DNA of 64,000 nt from Ephydatia muelleri (GCA_013339895.1 JABACO010000015.1:2050326-2114325), one strand, 5' to 3'. Numbered from the stretch's first letter, positions 48,066 through 61,578 are shown. Notes: a model not told the origin generated them from the letters alone. Numbers and translations: made by a program.

Positions 48066-49012
48066 CATGTACATGATCTATGCTGGTATCAATTTACAAG
48101 GCGTGCAGCCTGTTCTTACGTTATTATTTTTCACTAACACCAGTATCACTTCATTATTTTGCATTTCATTGTAGACGCATGGCATTCACCCCCCCCCCCC
48201 CCCACTCTGAATTCATCTGAATCAATTTGAAAGTTATTCGCTCCTAACGATTTCGATTGGCTGCATGATATGACGTGTCTATTAGCATCATAGTTTGAGC
48301 ACCACAAGCAATAGAGACAATGAAGCCCCAGTTGGCAAATGGTAGCCCTATCTATTTATTAATCCGATCTATTTCAACAAACCATAACCGGGAAGGGGGG
48401 GGGGGGGGGGGGGGGGGCTCTACAAATGCATGAAGACACCGCGAAGCCTGTTGTGACGGGTGACCACATCTGAACCTGCGGCAGCAGGTTCAATATAGGA
48501 TTGATTGAGGATTGATGAATATCATTAAAAAAACTTCACTCGCGTCTGGAGGGACAACGGAGAAACGGATCGCGTATCTCTTTGTCGCGATGGAACGAGC
48601 ACTCAAAGATCTACAGTTCTACGTTTGTTCCGTGTCATAAAACGGTGTGCTTTTAGAGAAACAAACGAATTCCTTTTTCTCGTGCCCAGTCCCAAAATAA
48701 TTCTTGGTCGTCGTCTTCTTCTTTTTCTTCTTCTTCCTTAGGAAGGTATAACTCGAGCTACGAACGGTTTTGAAGAACGGCAATAGCACCAATATCTTTG
48801 GAATTCACCTGCGCGGTGCCCTTTAAGGTCATATAGACATCTAGAAAGACTACAGCGAGAAGTACCTCATGCGGTAGCAAGTTCTTATAGGATATGAAGT
48901 TATTGCAGAAGTTTATTTGGTTAATGAAGTTATTTTACAGCATGCAGTATAAATTGCACGAAATTTATTTGGTGTTCCTATCGCAGTTTAATACTTTGGC
49001 TAGTGAAGTTAA
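48066..49012. other. Gene-free stretch before the Lys/Arg-rich frame
   Basis: It contains poly-C (48190-48203) and poly-G (48395-48417) runs and an AT-rich segment up to the ATG at 49013. No gene is supported. Confidence 0.5.
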
Positions 49013-49650
49013 ATGCCTTCGCGTAATCGAAAGAAGAGATCTAAGCAACGAGCAGAATACCTTCAAAAGCAAGACGATACTTTATCACAACAGAACAAGG
49101 ATAAAGCCCGAGCGCGCTACAAGGCCGATCCCGAAAAGAAGAAGGCGACAGCTACAAGGCCGATCCCGAAAAGAAGAAGGCCTCTGTACGCGACAGCTAC
49201 AAGGCCGACCCGAAATAAGGAAGGCCTCTGTACGCAACAGCTACAACGCAGATATTGAATCTAAGCAATCTGCTAAAAGGCAGCGATATCAAGTTGACGT
49301 CGAGGAGAACCGTGCTGCTAAAAGGCAGCGATATCAAGAGGACGTCGAGGAGAACCGCGCTGCTAAAAGGCAGCGATATCAAGAGGACGTCGAGGAGAAC
49401 CGCGCTGCTAAAAGGCAGCGATATCAAGAGGACGTCGAGGACAACCGTGCTGCTAAAAGGCAGCGATATCAAGAGGACGTCGAGGAGAACCGCGCTGCTA
49501 AAAGGCAGAAATACGAGGACAATTCAGCTGCCATTAAGGCATCTGAAAGGAATCGGTATTGGAATGACCCCGCTGTCCGATTGGCTAAACGTGCTGCCGA
49601 GAGGAAGCGGTATCGCAGGGGTCACCGAACTACCACTACCACCCAAAGGT
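49013..49650 (+). pseudogene. Lys/Arg-rich repeat protein fragment (mobile-element-associated family)
   Basis: Translation from ATG 49013 gives MPSRNRKKRSKQRAEYLQKQ and then YKADPEKKK-type units; a frame change near 49140-49250 joins it to an open frame with five 15-residue units of type RYQEDVEENRAAKRQ (49270-49506). After these come ASERNRYWNDPAVRLAKRAA and RKRYRRG. Highly charged KADPEKK repeats of this kind occur in repetitive proteins of sponges and cnidarians (from knowledge, no search done). I do not recognise a function; nucleic-acid binding is a guess from charge. The frame is broken, so this copy is likely dead or mis-assembled. Confidence 0.5.
49270..49506 (+). repeat. 45-bp tandem repeat (15-residue unit), five copies
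   Basis: The unit GATATCAAGAGGACGTCGAG... encodes the charged helix-like repeat described in the surrounding frame. Sequence differences are mainly CGC/CGT and GAG/GAC changes. Confidence 0.9.
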
Positions 49651-49825
49651 ATGTCATGGCATGTTGTATTGCATTAGCATTAAAAAGCTATAGGAAGATG
49701 TGCATGCAATATGTGTACAGCACGCATGTAAGGAAGGGATCTGCACAAAATCATTCACTTCACATGTACAGCATGCATGGTGACCCAACTGTTGTGTACA
49801 GTACATGTAGTTTCTCCTTTGTGAC

Positions 49826-49895
49826 TAGTTGGGCGTAGCCCGACCTTCGCGTTTTGGCGGAAGTCAAAACGCGAAGGTCGGGCTACGCCCAACTA
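49826..49895. mobile_element. 70-bp perfect hairpin flanked by 9-bp direct repeats
   Basis: The arms (49826-49856 and 49865-49895) are perfect 31-bp complements beginning TAGTTGGGCGTAGCCC, with an 8-base loop GCGGAAGT. CTTTGTGAC occurs immediately on both sides (49817-49825 and 49896-49904), as a 9-bp target duplication would. It looks like a minimal non-autonomous inserted element. Confidence 0.75.
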
Positions 49896-50073
49896 CTTTG
49901 TGACCTGTCTATTGAATATTGGGGTGTCATCCTTAATCTGATGTACAAAAAGGCTTCCTTATCTGATGTACTACTGCTGCAACTGTGTATGAATTTAATT
50001 GCATTTGGGGAGCACTGAAAATTACTGCAACCATATCCTTCTCCCATATAGCTAACCTAAATCTCATGCACTA

Positions 50074-50575
50074 ATGGAGTATAATGGTGGTCTTGAAAAA
50101 GCTATTCTTAGGGATAGTGAGCTTCTAAGTGAAGTAGATGATGCCTTTTGTAAGTCTCATCCATTGCTAGCTCAAAAGGTTGTTACAAGATCTGCCCGTG
50201 CAGCAGTAAGTAAGATTGGTGCAGATGCATTAGTCGGAGGAGGACGAAGTAAATCCTCCAACTCCTCTTCCCTTTACGCAGCCACCGCTGCTAGATACAT
50301 TGCTGCCCCCCTACCGTCTGCCGCCAGCAGCAGCTGCAGCACTGCCCCTGCCGAGCAGAGCTGCCCCCACCGCTGCCCCCACCGCCAACAGCAGAGCTGC
50401 CCCCACCTCCAGCAGCAGAAGCAGGAGCACCGCCGCTACCTGCACCAGCCCCACCACCGGCACCAGTATTGGCACCAGTGCCCTCACCACCACTTTGCCT
50501 GCTGCCACCCTGGCCGCTGCCACCACCACCCGCATGGCTCCCATGGCCAGAACCAGGCCGCCGCGGCCATAGAAG
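50074..50575 (+). pseudogene. Fragment related to the preceding repeat protein, ending in Ala/Pro low complexity
   Basis: The frame begins EYNGGLEKAILRDSELLSEV, then AFCKSHPLLAQKVVTRSARA, which looks like a genuine protein segment. It then runs into GC-rich triplet repeats (Ala/Pro/Ser or His/Gln, depending on frame, 50280-50575). I infer, at low confidence, that it belongs to the same decayed element as 49013-49650. No domain is recognised. Confidence 0.4.
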
Positions 50576-50734
50576 AGGCTGGGGGAGACAAAGAGGACAA
50601 GGCGGAACCGTACAGAACATTAAGAACTCATATACACATAATTTCTATTATTAAATTTTTTAACCTCCCTCCCTTCAAAAATTAAAATTAATTTGTGACC
50701 ACTTATAAAGACGCCAGAGGAAAAAACTTATGAA

Positions 50735-51029
50735 ACAAGTAAATAAAAACATTCTCTAACGAGAAAGTTGTTGGTATATAGGATTGACCAATAGTGGTGT
50801 AAAAAGCACAGAAACAAGAGTGACAGAAATTTGACTGGAAAATTGAAATAGGCCTATATTTAGCACACTAACGTTGTAACAGTACATGCCTGAGTAATGG
50901 GCTAAATATAGCCTTTTTCAATTTTCCAGTCAAATTTCTGTCACTCTTGTTTCTGTGCTTTTTACACCACTATTGGTCAATCCTATATACCAACAACTTT
51001 CTCGTTAGAGAATGTTTTTATTTACTTGT
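50735..51029. mobile_element. 295-bp near-perfect foldback element (AACATTCTCT family)
   Basis: The left arm (ACAAGTAAATAAAAACATTC... to about 50870) and right arm (from about 50905) are almost exact complements of about 130 bp around a short loop. It shares ends and interior strings with 33390-33636. No coding capacity is seen. Confidence 0.85.
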
Positions 51030-52650
51030 CACCACTATGCTTGCATGTTAAAGCATGCATGTGGTCCAGAAAATGGGATGGGCAGTAGGGACAGCTTGGG
51101 CGTTGAGAAATCCCAACCACTATATGGCTGCTTGAAGTTTAGAGGGCTCAAGATGTAGATGAAGGCCAGGAGAAGAGCCAGTCTGAAATGTGAGGATATA
51201 GCACTGACAAAAGATGTGCTCTGTCTGATCTTCCTGAACACATGACCTCAATCCCACCAGAAAGTACTTCCTGGTGGCAGGTGTGTTGATAACTGATTCA
51301 CCAGTAATAGCCTCACTTGCGAATGCTTTGATTAAAGACACCAATCAAATGATGTTGATGTGAGAGCAACCTGATGATGAATGAATGGTCTGAAAAACAA
51401 TGAAGCCCTACACCTCCCCTACTAAGGTCATGCCTGGCAGTTCCCAAGCACTGCACACAACGCAAGGCAATGATGGACAATGTTGTCGAGGCACTTTAAT
51501 CCTTCAACGACGTGAGAAAGGAGTGCGGATCACCAATTTACAAAACATTCCAATTTACACATATGCAGGAGGGATTAGGCAACTTGGGGATCCACTGAGC
51601 CAACCTCCTCGCGCTGGGCACACTTGTAAGACACACAAAAGATGGTGTCCCTGATTGGAGCATCTCACGATTGTGCACATTGACTCTTCTCATCTCAGAT
51701 GGAATCATACTCGGGTCGTTCAAAAGACCCAATGGTGAGACTGTATCTAGAAGTATAGACAGTTCCGACTGCAATAGCATTGTCATAAAGTTACTGTGTA
51801 CGAAATAGGAAACTCGAACAGCTTCTATCAGCAGCAATGGCAGTCACATGTTCATGCAGCACCAGGCTGAAAAACATGGGAGGAACCTAGTGGACCACCT
51901 TTGTTAAACACCAACCTTGTTCCTGCAACCAGTCTTGGCCCCAGACCCTAATACTTCATCGCTGCGAATGGATGACATCACTGCTACGCTTGAACAAGGA
52001 GCTGTAATCCATCCACAGTTGTGACATATTAGAGTCTGGGGCTGAGTCTAGGCTGCAGCTACATGTAGGTTGCTGACCATAGCACCAGGATGAGTTCAGG
52101 GAAGAGTGAGGCACATCCATCCAGGAGGGCTTGCATGTATTGATCTTAAACACTGTGAAGTCCCAGTGTTCTTCAATGCAATGCCCGAGACCATGGATCA
52201 CTTTCTCTCCTCCCAAAGGACAGGCTTCAGCAAACTAAAATGGGGGTCGCTCTTCCACTGCACAAAGACAGTTCCCTGCCTGGCGACATAGACTTCCCCA
52301 ACTGCAATGGGGGAATGCCTCTGGTTTGTTTTTCACTTGAATGGTGAACCTCCAGCAAAACATCAGGAATCAGGTGAAAATGTCTTTTTTAAATGGGAAA
52401 CTGCATTAGAAAGGTGTTGAATACGGAGGCCACAAGGTTAGATGCTGTTGACTTTGGGAAAGGATGGCAGAATAGCACTGCATCTATTTTTATTAGAATT
52501 ATGTTCTATTATGAAACAAAGCCTCAATTCTGGTAGTGCTGGAGCATTGTGGGTTTCTACCATCAATGTAGTGCAGCATGCTTTTTGGGAGTACTCGTTC
52601 CCAGACCCAAAATGACGTGAACTTGTGCAGCGATAACAGCTGGCAAACAT
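51030..52650. other. Gene-free DNA with dispersed-repeat fragments
   Basis: 51300-51360 resembles the arm of the 46.9-kb inverted repeat. 51930-52000 resembles 735-800. No coding similarity was found. Confidence 0.5.
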
Positions 52651-52654
52651 TTGA

Positions 52655-52880
52655 GTCTGGGAACCAGGTCAATGACATGCAGGGTCTTTCAGCTTGGTCT
52701 GGGAACCTGGTCAATGACATGCAGGGTCTTTCAGCTTGGTCTGGGAACCAGGTCAATGACATGCAGGGTCTTTCAGCTTGGTCTGGGAACCAGATCAATG
52801 ACATGCAGGGTCTTTCAGCTTGGTCTGGGAACCAGATCAATGACATGCAGGGTCTTTCAGCTTGGTCTGGGAACCAGGTC
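52655..52880. repeat. 42-bp minisatellite, about 5.5 copies
   Basis: The unit starts GGTCTGGGAACCAGGTCAAT and includes GACATGCAGGGTCTTTCAG. The length is a multiple of three, so all frames stay open. Confidence 0.95.
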
Positions 52881-53103
52881 ACTGCACATACTGTACAGTA
52901 TCATGTACACGAAGCAGATGACTATATATACACGCATATGATGCATTCATTTTACAGCACAAGTTTGCAATGTGTACGTTTCCATGCCTTACTCAGTAAC
53001 AGAGTAACAAGGAAGACAAGTCCGATACATTTCTTCACAGGTGGCCCATACACATCTCGTCCTTCCACCAATAGCCCAGGGGTTACGAAGCCACATTTCA
53101 TCC

Positions 53104-53250
53104 TCACAGCTGTGGTGGCTCTTCGTCGGAATCAAATTCCACGTTAGGATCCTTTTCCCAAGAGCCATCTTGATGACGTAACCAACCAGAGCTGGAATGC
53201 AAGATTGTGTATGCATATGCAAAACGTGTTCAGGAATGACACCTGCTAGT

Positions 53251-53282
<32 letters not shown>

Positions 53283-53314
53283 ACAGACTCAGATACACAC
53301 ACACACACCCTCAC

Positions 53315-53399
<85 letters not shown>

Positions 53400-55628
53400 A
53401 CTCCTTTCCAAAGGGTATACCTTCGATACTTCATGTACTCCTTCTGCTGGTGTTTCGTTAGTCCCACCCTACACGAAGGGGACATAAAGATGGGCTAGGT
53501 CTTGTGACACCACACCACAGCATACCTTCCCTTGCGTGAGTCGTTACCCTCCGTGGCCACGTTACGGCTGTGGCCCCCTGGGGTCATGCTCTGGTTGAGG
53601 TCACTAACATCTTCAACAGTAGTGCTACCTTCATCACAGGTGTTTATAAGCTGTCCGATGCTGACTCCAGACTGCTCCTCTTGATTGAAGCTGGTACCGG
53701 TACTGGCTCCAGACTGTTCCTCTTGATTGAAGCTGGTACCGGTACTGGCTCCAGACTGTTCCTCTTGATTGAAGCTGGTACCAGTATGCGCACTTCGCCC
53801 ATGCTTTGCTTGCGGAGCTGAACAACAAAAGAATACATGTTGCTACATCCACACAAATCAGGTTGTTCACCTGCAGAGGTTTGTCCCTGTGCATGTCTCT
53901 TCCGCGAGAAGAATGGTCCATCTCCTCCCACGCACACCCTCCCTTCTCTTCCAGGCTCCTCCTCCCTTCTGCTCCGTGCAGCCAGCGAGCTGTAAGGTGC
54001 ACTGGCCATCAATGCATTCCTTGTGGCCACCTGTGCTTGCTCCAGTAGAGGGGGGGTGGTCAGAAGGCCCTACAACATGGGGATGACACACACGCACGTT
54101 GGGGGAGGGAGAGAGAGAGAGAGAGAGAGGGGGGGGGGTATCTCAAGTGCCCCCCACCTCTGACACACACAGCCAAGTGACCCCATCGTGCCCTTCACAT
54201 GCGAAGAAGTGTTGACATTCCAGATGTACCTTGAGCGAGCTCTTCACTCCCTGGACCTGTGCCAGCTGCAACCTCCTCTCCACCTCCTCTCTGTCTGCTT
54301 GTTTCCGTTTCATTGCTTCATGAGCAGCTGTGAGTGGTGCCAATTTTTATGGGATAGGTGTGTCTTCTGTCATTGCCCTCAAAACCCTTTCTTGTTGGTC
54401 ATAACGTCACCACCAGTGTATCCTAATTAATGCTACCTTACTGGTCGCTGCTAGCACACAGCTCCAATCCTCCAGCACCATATTGCATCACTGCTAGCAC
54501 ACAGCTCCAATCCTCCAGCACCATCGCATCACTGCTAGCACACAGCTCCAATCCTCCAGCACCATCGCATCACTGCTAGCACACAGCTCCAATCCTCCAG
54601 CACCATCGCATCACTGCTAGCACACAGCTCCAATCCTCCAGCACCATCGCATCACTGCTAGCACACAGCTCCAATCCTCCAGCACCATCGCATCACTGCT
54701 AGCACACAGCTCCAATCCTCCAGCACCATCGCATCACTGCTAGCACACAGCTCCAATCCTCCAGCACCATCGCATCACTGCTAGCACACACGCCCCTTTA
54801 CCTACCTCCTTCTGCACACCCTATGTACACGAGGCACGCCATCACCTCTCCCTACGCACCATCACCTCTCCCTACACAAGCACACCATCACCTCTCTCTA
54901 CACAGGCACACCATCACCTCTCTCACCTCCTATGTGCTTCTGACCATCTCGGTGAATGGAGAGTGTGGTCAAAGTGTCAAAGGTTGGCTTGTGTCTGCAC
55001 ACCAGACAGGCATACCTGTAGAGACAAGACATACAACTTCAACACGGCTAGTTACCAAGGAAGCATTGCATGACATGGTTTACAATAATTATTATTCTTA
55101 TAAAAGTGACTAATTAATGTTATTCCAGTCCAGATAAATACAAACACACCATCTCTACAAGGTATGGGTACCACATCATCCCAATTGAGGCACATGCACA
55201 AGAAGCCTTCATAATATGGCCAAATATCACGCCTTCCAATTTTTACCATCGATTCAAACGTTGCCATGGAGAACTACCATTAGACTGGCTCGACGCACTT
55301 ACTTTCCATTCCTCATCAGCAGTGCTTCGTCTGGTGGTATGTGGCTAGCAAGAAGCTCCGCTATGCGTCTCTTCTGCAAATGAGCCATGTGCGCAATGAA
55401 TGATAAACACGACCTCCACCGTTTATGCATGCACGCAGTCACGCCGAGAAGGCCAACTACGAACCATATATAATCTCTACTAGAACTTCTTAAGATACAA
55501 TGGCACGTGTCATTGCTACGTGCAAGCACTCGTTTTTGTGTCGTAGTGCAATGAGTGTATTCAAGTATAAAACTCACCTGGATAAGTTTTATTCCACTAT
55601 TTTGATCTCCTGCAAGCTTAAACGTCAT
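53104..55628 (-). CDS. SCNM1: Sodium channel modifier 1 homologue (minor-spliceosome factor)
   Basis: Exons in gene order are 55628-55578, 55373-55303, 55015-54927, 54327-54230, 54030-53871, 53817-53526, 53468-53421 and 53191-53104, all GT-AG and phase-consistent, giving 298 residues plus TGA. SCNM1 is a nuclear zinc-finger protein of the minor (U12) spliceosome. Seen: [29 protein letters not shown], the CLVC...HRDGQKH zinc finger (exon 3), a charged [20 protein letters not shown] helix, and the diagnostic C-terminus RSSGW followed by [18 protein letters not shown]. Human SCNM1 is about 230 residues; the extra length is mostly a 14-residue tandem repeat in exon 6. An in-frame upstream ATG at 55733 is possible, but the chosen start matches the human start MSFK. 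The gene is head-to-head with the triphosphatase gene. Confidence 0.94.
53251..53397. repeat. (CA)n microsatellite in SCNM1 last intron
   Basis: CA repeats with a few GAC interruptions fill most of the intron between exons 7 and 8. Confidence 0.95.
53660..53790 (-). repeat. 42-bp coding tandem repeat in SCNM1 exon 6, three copies
   Basis: On the coding strand each unit encodes [14 protein letters not shown]. The three copies are nearly identical at DNA level, and the reading frame through them is open from acceptor to donor. Confidence 0.9.
54452..54790. repeat. 41-bp minisatellite, about 8 copies, in SCNM1 intron 3
   Basis: The unit is CATCACTGCTAGCACACAGC followed by TCCAATCCTCCAGCACCATCG. 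Its length is not a multiple of three, as expected for intronic sequence. Copies are almost identical. Confidence 0.95.
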
Positions 55629-56150
55629 CGTGTAATCGCTACATGTACATGTAGACGGCTTCCAGCAACTAACTTCATTTAATGCCTCACAATAACATGA
55701 GTGGGCGTACACTTCGCTTCGTCTTGTCGTCACGTGTTACACTGAACTGTCTTTCTTTGAAGGGAAGGAACGTGCACATGGACGGCGCGCATGACGATAA
55801 ACAGCGCGCCGAAGGCAAAGCTGTGTAAGCTTAGTCCACATCATACCAACTGATCTTCACCAGTGATGATATATTCTATCAGTCTTCATGCACGCCTCGT
55901 TACAACTTCAGCCCCACCACAACGTGTGCATGGCCCTATTTATTATAAACACGATATTTTTAACCCAGACTAAGATTGGGGGTGGCCGGGTTCAAGTAGT
56001 CCCTTCCCCCAGACTAGGGTTGGGTCGGATGAATGGCAATGATTGTAACTTAATTGATATGATTGGCATGTGTAGGATGTACAACTGTGGGGGCACACGT
56101 AGTACCCAAAGCATGTGTCATTCAATGGTTTATCAAATCATAGTGCTAAG
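55629..56150. promoter_or_regulatory. Putative bidirectional promoter between SCNM1 and the triphosphatase gene
   Basis: The two genes diverge from this interval of about 0.5 kb. No TATA box or specific motif can be assigned; the call rests on gene orientation. The missing first exon of the triphosphatase gene probably also lies here. Confidence 0.45.
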
Positions 56151-57705
<1,555 letters not shown>

Positions 57706-57736
57706 GTCACGAGCCAGCTAGATGGCCCCAACATGA

Positions 57737-57737
<1 letters not shown>

Positions 57738-57769
<32 letters not shown>
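57738..57769. repeat. Poly-G tract (32) directly after the triphosphatase stop
   Basis: Thirty-two G bases lie 32 bp past the stop. This is a place where an assembly collapse or gap could hide sequence. Confidence 0.95.
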
Positions 57770-57771
<2 letters not shown>

Positions 57772-58193
57772 GCAGTAAGGCCAGGCCATGTGTTATGAAA
57801 TGTGTAGGAACTTCAATATAAGCTAACTCAAGGCCTCCCGTATTTGCCGTATTTGTTGTAAAGTATGTTCGATAGTTGGGTGAGGAAAGCTGTTCTTTGA
57901 TTGGTATCTTCAGCATGGCCAGTTGGCTGGGGCAGGTCTGGGGGACAGGAAATGCATATGCCATTGTAAATGGAGATATAATAGAGAGGGTAATCTTTAA
58001 ATAAAACATTTCTCTCTCACCAAATGGTGGTTTTATCGATAAGCTTATTTGCTATTCAGTTGTGACAATGCTGCGGGAATACCCCGCCTTCATTCCCATA
58101 ATCAACGGGACATTGGTGGGCGTGCTCGTTGCCGCGAAAGAGTTAACTGCACCACGTGCTATTAAATTGATCGACAAAAGGACCTGTACGAAG

Positions 58194-59286
58194 ATGGCGG
58201 ATGATTTTTACGACGAACCACACGGTGACAGCCACGATTCGTAAGCTGACGCTACTGTGCATCGTTTGCCACTGCACCATTGTCATACGGGCTGGTCTCA
58301 AAAAAATACTAATAAAAATGCTGAGAACGTGCTTGTAAATTTTCAATTGCAAAGTTTTGTATCGGCATCAATCTATTGCGTATCTCCGGAAGTAGCCAGA
58401 CAGTTGCGTTGACATGGCTATGGACTCGTTTTTACTACTTTAGCCGTAGTGCGCAGTACAGGCTGAGCATTATCTAGGGGGTGTCAACTAGTTGCTATCA
58501 TGTAGCGGGTTGTGCTGGTTTGTGCGTTGGCTGAATACGTTTGCTTTGCTTGCTATCAGCATATATGTCTCGTGACGACGGTTCAATGCCCTTTTGTCTT
58601 GCAAACATTGAGATGACGTAACACATAATATTACACTCACGGAATTGTGGAAACTATGCTATAGCATTTATCGAAAACAAAGTAATAAAATCAACAAAGC
58701 TTATTTTAAGACATTTTATTTATTCATTTTTCAAATGAACCACCCTAGCTTAAGTCTGTCCATGTATGCAGTATAGATCTTGCAGTTATGGTTTAAATGC
58801 ATACCATACGGTTGTTGCAAGTATGGTCATATCTATATTAGTATATAGCTACTGGTCAGATCTTGTTGTGGAAAAAACCCAGCTCAAAACCTTTTCAACT
58901 ACCTACAGTAGAACATCCGTGTGTGATATGATCTTACCCCTTGTACCCATTTTGAGAGGTGATGTAGAAGAAAACTGTTGATGCCCATTGTGTAACCACC
59001 CTCGACTTATTTAATTGAACAGAATTAATATAGTAATTGACCATCTCCATCAATAGCAACCCCGCCCCTTATCATCCCACCCCACAAATACGGTGCGTTG
59101 CAACAGAATGGTTACCTGTTTTAACCCCTTTGAGCATTAGGACTGGAACACTGCTTGGCACATAGTGTAAGTTGTTTAACCTAATCAAATATATCCTATG
59201 CAAAGCTCAACACCACACCAACTGCCATCTATTGAACCCAGCTTTCCTGTGTCATTCATGTAGCAACAAGTAAGAGAATTATATCC

Positions 59287-59332
<46 letters not shown>

Positions 59333-59805
59333 AACAAATTCAGGTGTTTCTCAGTAGCAATACATTTAGATACTACCATATGCAATATATAGCGATCATT
59401 GAGAAATGAACTGTTCGGTTGTGTTGCTGGCTGGTGTGTATGTTCAGGATTGGAATCTTCTATTGCAGGATGCGGGAGAACCTTGCCATGCTTATGTGTC
59501 ATATTCCCTCTTAGGCGCTACGGGTCCAGAGGCCGAGGTGGAGGAGGAGGAGGAGGTTATGGGAGACCCCATGATTCCCACCCCACTGAACTCCCCACGG
59601 AGCCCCCATTCACCCTGTACGTGGGGAACCTTCCCAACGATACTGTCCCTGGGGACTTGGATGAGATATTTAAGGATCTCAAGGTTCGTGGTGTCTTGTT
59701 TTTGTGGCCACTTTTTCAAAGATTCCCTGCACTCAAATCTGGTGTCACTGTACAGGTGAAAAGCGTGCGACTGGTCAGAGACAGGGAGTCTGATAAATTC
59801 AAAGG

Positions 59806-59878
<73 letters not shown>

Positions 59879-61240
59879 ATGTGTGTGTGCATGTGTGTGT
59901 GCATGTGTGTGTGCATGTGTGGATGTGCGTGTGCACGTGTTGATGAGAATCACATGTAGGAATTTTCAAATGTTCACTTGATTGCACGAAAATAATTTTT
60001 AAGCATTGCTTTTTGTGAAGGCTGTATGATATCTACTGTTTTGATCATCTACTGTGTAAACTGCCTTGACATACGAGCAGTCAGCAATATATGGGGAGGA
60101 AAGTGGTAAATGGCATTGCAAAATTGTTCTCTTAAACGTTGACCGACGTTCAGTCAATTTAGCCTACAAAACGTGTGTGTTCCATCTTAGGGTTCTGCTA
60201 CGTTGAGTTTGAAGACATTCAGTCAATGAAGGAAGGACTGGAGTTCAACAATGCTGTGAGCTCAGCCTTTTTCTTTTGGGGGTTTATTACCATCTGTAGC
60301 CTGCCAGCCACATTTTTACCTTGCTCTTCGTACCCCTGCCGTTACCACGGCAGCAATACAGGGACAGACCTTTGAGAGTTAATGCAGCGCAGCCAGGACG
60401 TGGCAGAGGGGGGCGGGGTGGACGAGGAGGAGGAGGCAGAGGCAGGGGTATGTGGTATATTATCGTCTGGTCATGTTCAAAAGGGCTCTAATTAGAATTT
60501 CTACTCAGGTGGCCCAGGCGATCGTCCATCCGGGGGTTACCGTGACGACAGAGACGATCGGCCGCCCTACAGAGGGGATGGGGGATACAGGGACTACAGA
60601 GGGGGAGGAGGTCGAGGAGGAAGGAGAGACGAGGGAGAAAGCGATGGGGGCAGAGGTGGGAGGGATAGAGGGGGAGGCGGCAGGCGAGCATACGATGAGT
60701 TCAAAGAACCGAATCCAGGTGGGTGAGAGAAGTCGCACTTGTGGAGGTGTGTGTTGGTGGTGGGTGAGAGAAGTCGCACTTGTGGAGGTGTGTGTTGGTG
60801 GCTGCGTGGTTGGAGAAGAGCGCCTCAATCTAATTTCCTTTATTTGTTTCTGTATCCTAGCTAACAACCTCATTTTCTCACTGTTTCTGCCTCGCAAATG
60901 GTTACAGTAGTTTCCACCGTAACTGCTTGCTAATGTAGGGCCTTCACATGACAAGAAGGTTTTTTGTTGTTGTTTTTGTGGACATTAGTGCACTTAATTC
61001 TGAATGACAGTGCTGCCATACCACCTTGTACCTATAGAGGAACTCGCTCAGAGACCAAGGCTAAAATTGCAGCCAAGATCGGTCAAGGATCCCGTCAACC
61101 AGCTGGCAGAGACAGCATCCAAGCTGACCATATTTGGAGGAGGAAAGCCGCGTGACGAGAAGCAGTACGAGGGCAGCAAACGAGACTCTAAGAGCCCTCC
61201 TGCAGAATCTCCAAAGCAGGATCCATCTCAGAGCAGCTAG
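58194..61240 (+). CDS. EIF4H: Eukaryotic translation initiation factor 4H
   Basis: Exons 58194-58240, 59515-59683, 59756-59804, 60191-60255, 60354-60447, 60509-60718 and 61038-61240 are phase-consistent and encode 278 residues. eIF4H stimulates the eIF4A helicase during cytoplasmic mRNA scanning. Seen: MADDFYDEP start, [16 protein letters not shown], one RRM at about residues 47-125 with RNP2 LYVGNL (49-54) and RNP1 KGFCYVEF (88-95), then [11 protein letters not shown] long Gly/Arg/Asp-rich region (exons 5-6) follows, and the conserved tail has [15 protein letters not shown] and [11 protein letters not shown]. It is somewhat longer than human eIF4H (about 248 residues) because of the RGG-like segment. 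The start ATG is supported by similarity to the human N-terminus (MADFDTYDD). GTAAGT directly follows the stop codon. Confidence 0.95.
59287..59331. repeat. (CA)n microsatellite in EIF4H intron 1
   Basis: About 45 bp of CA repeats in the 1.27-kb first intron. The rest of that intron (58241-59514) shows no further feature. Confidence 0.95.
59812..59938. repeat. (TG)n microsatellite in EIF4H intron 3
   Basis: It starts 8 bp after the exon-3 donor and continues as TGCATG-interrupted TG repeats. Confidence 0.95.
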
Positions 61241-61578
61241 GTAAGTGGCCAGTACTGTGAAGTTACATACATTGACATGTGGAATCCCAGTATTTTGAAA
61301 TGTTGTGTACTGTATGAAACCGCATTGAAGTTGAAACAGAACATGCCTTGCAGATTTAACATGGAGATGTAAATACAGCACTACAGTTGTGTAGTGTGCA
61401 ATGTAATGCACAGAGGATTACATACAGTTTCTGAATGAATATAACTGGATGTCAAAATCAGCAAGCTGGTTTATTTACTATGAACTGTGACTAGTGGTGC
61501 AAACAAATCAAATGGTTAAGTAACTTTCTGACATGGATTTGAAAACGTGACCAGCTATTCAACATGAGTGAAAGGTTG

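Noticed and set aside
54143-54343. Independent small gene for the charged helix frame
   Set aside because: It is exon 4 of SCNM1; donor, acceptor and phase fit the neighbouring exons.
58062-58244. Upstream start at 58062 for EIF4H
   Set aside because: The open frame extends 5', but only MADDFYDEP at 58194 matches the family's N-terminus.
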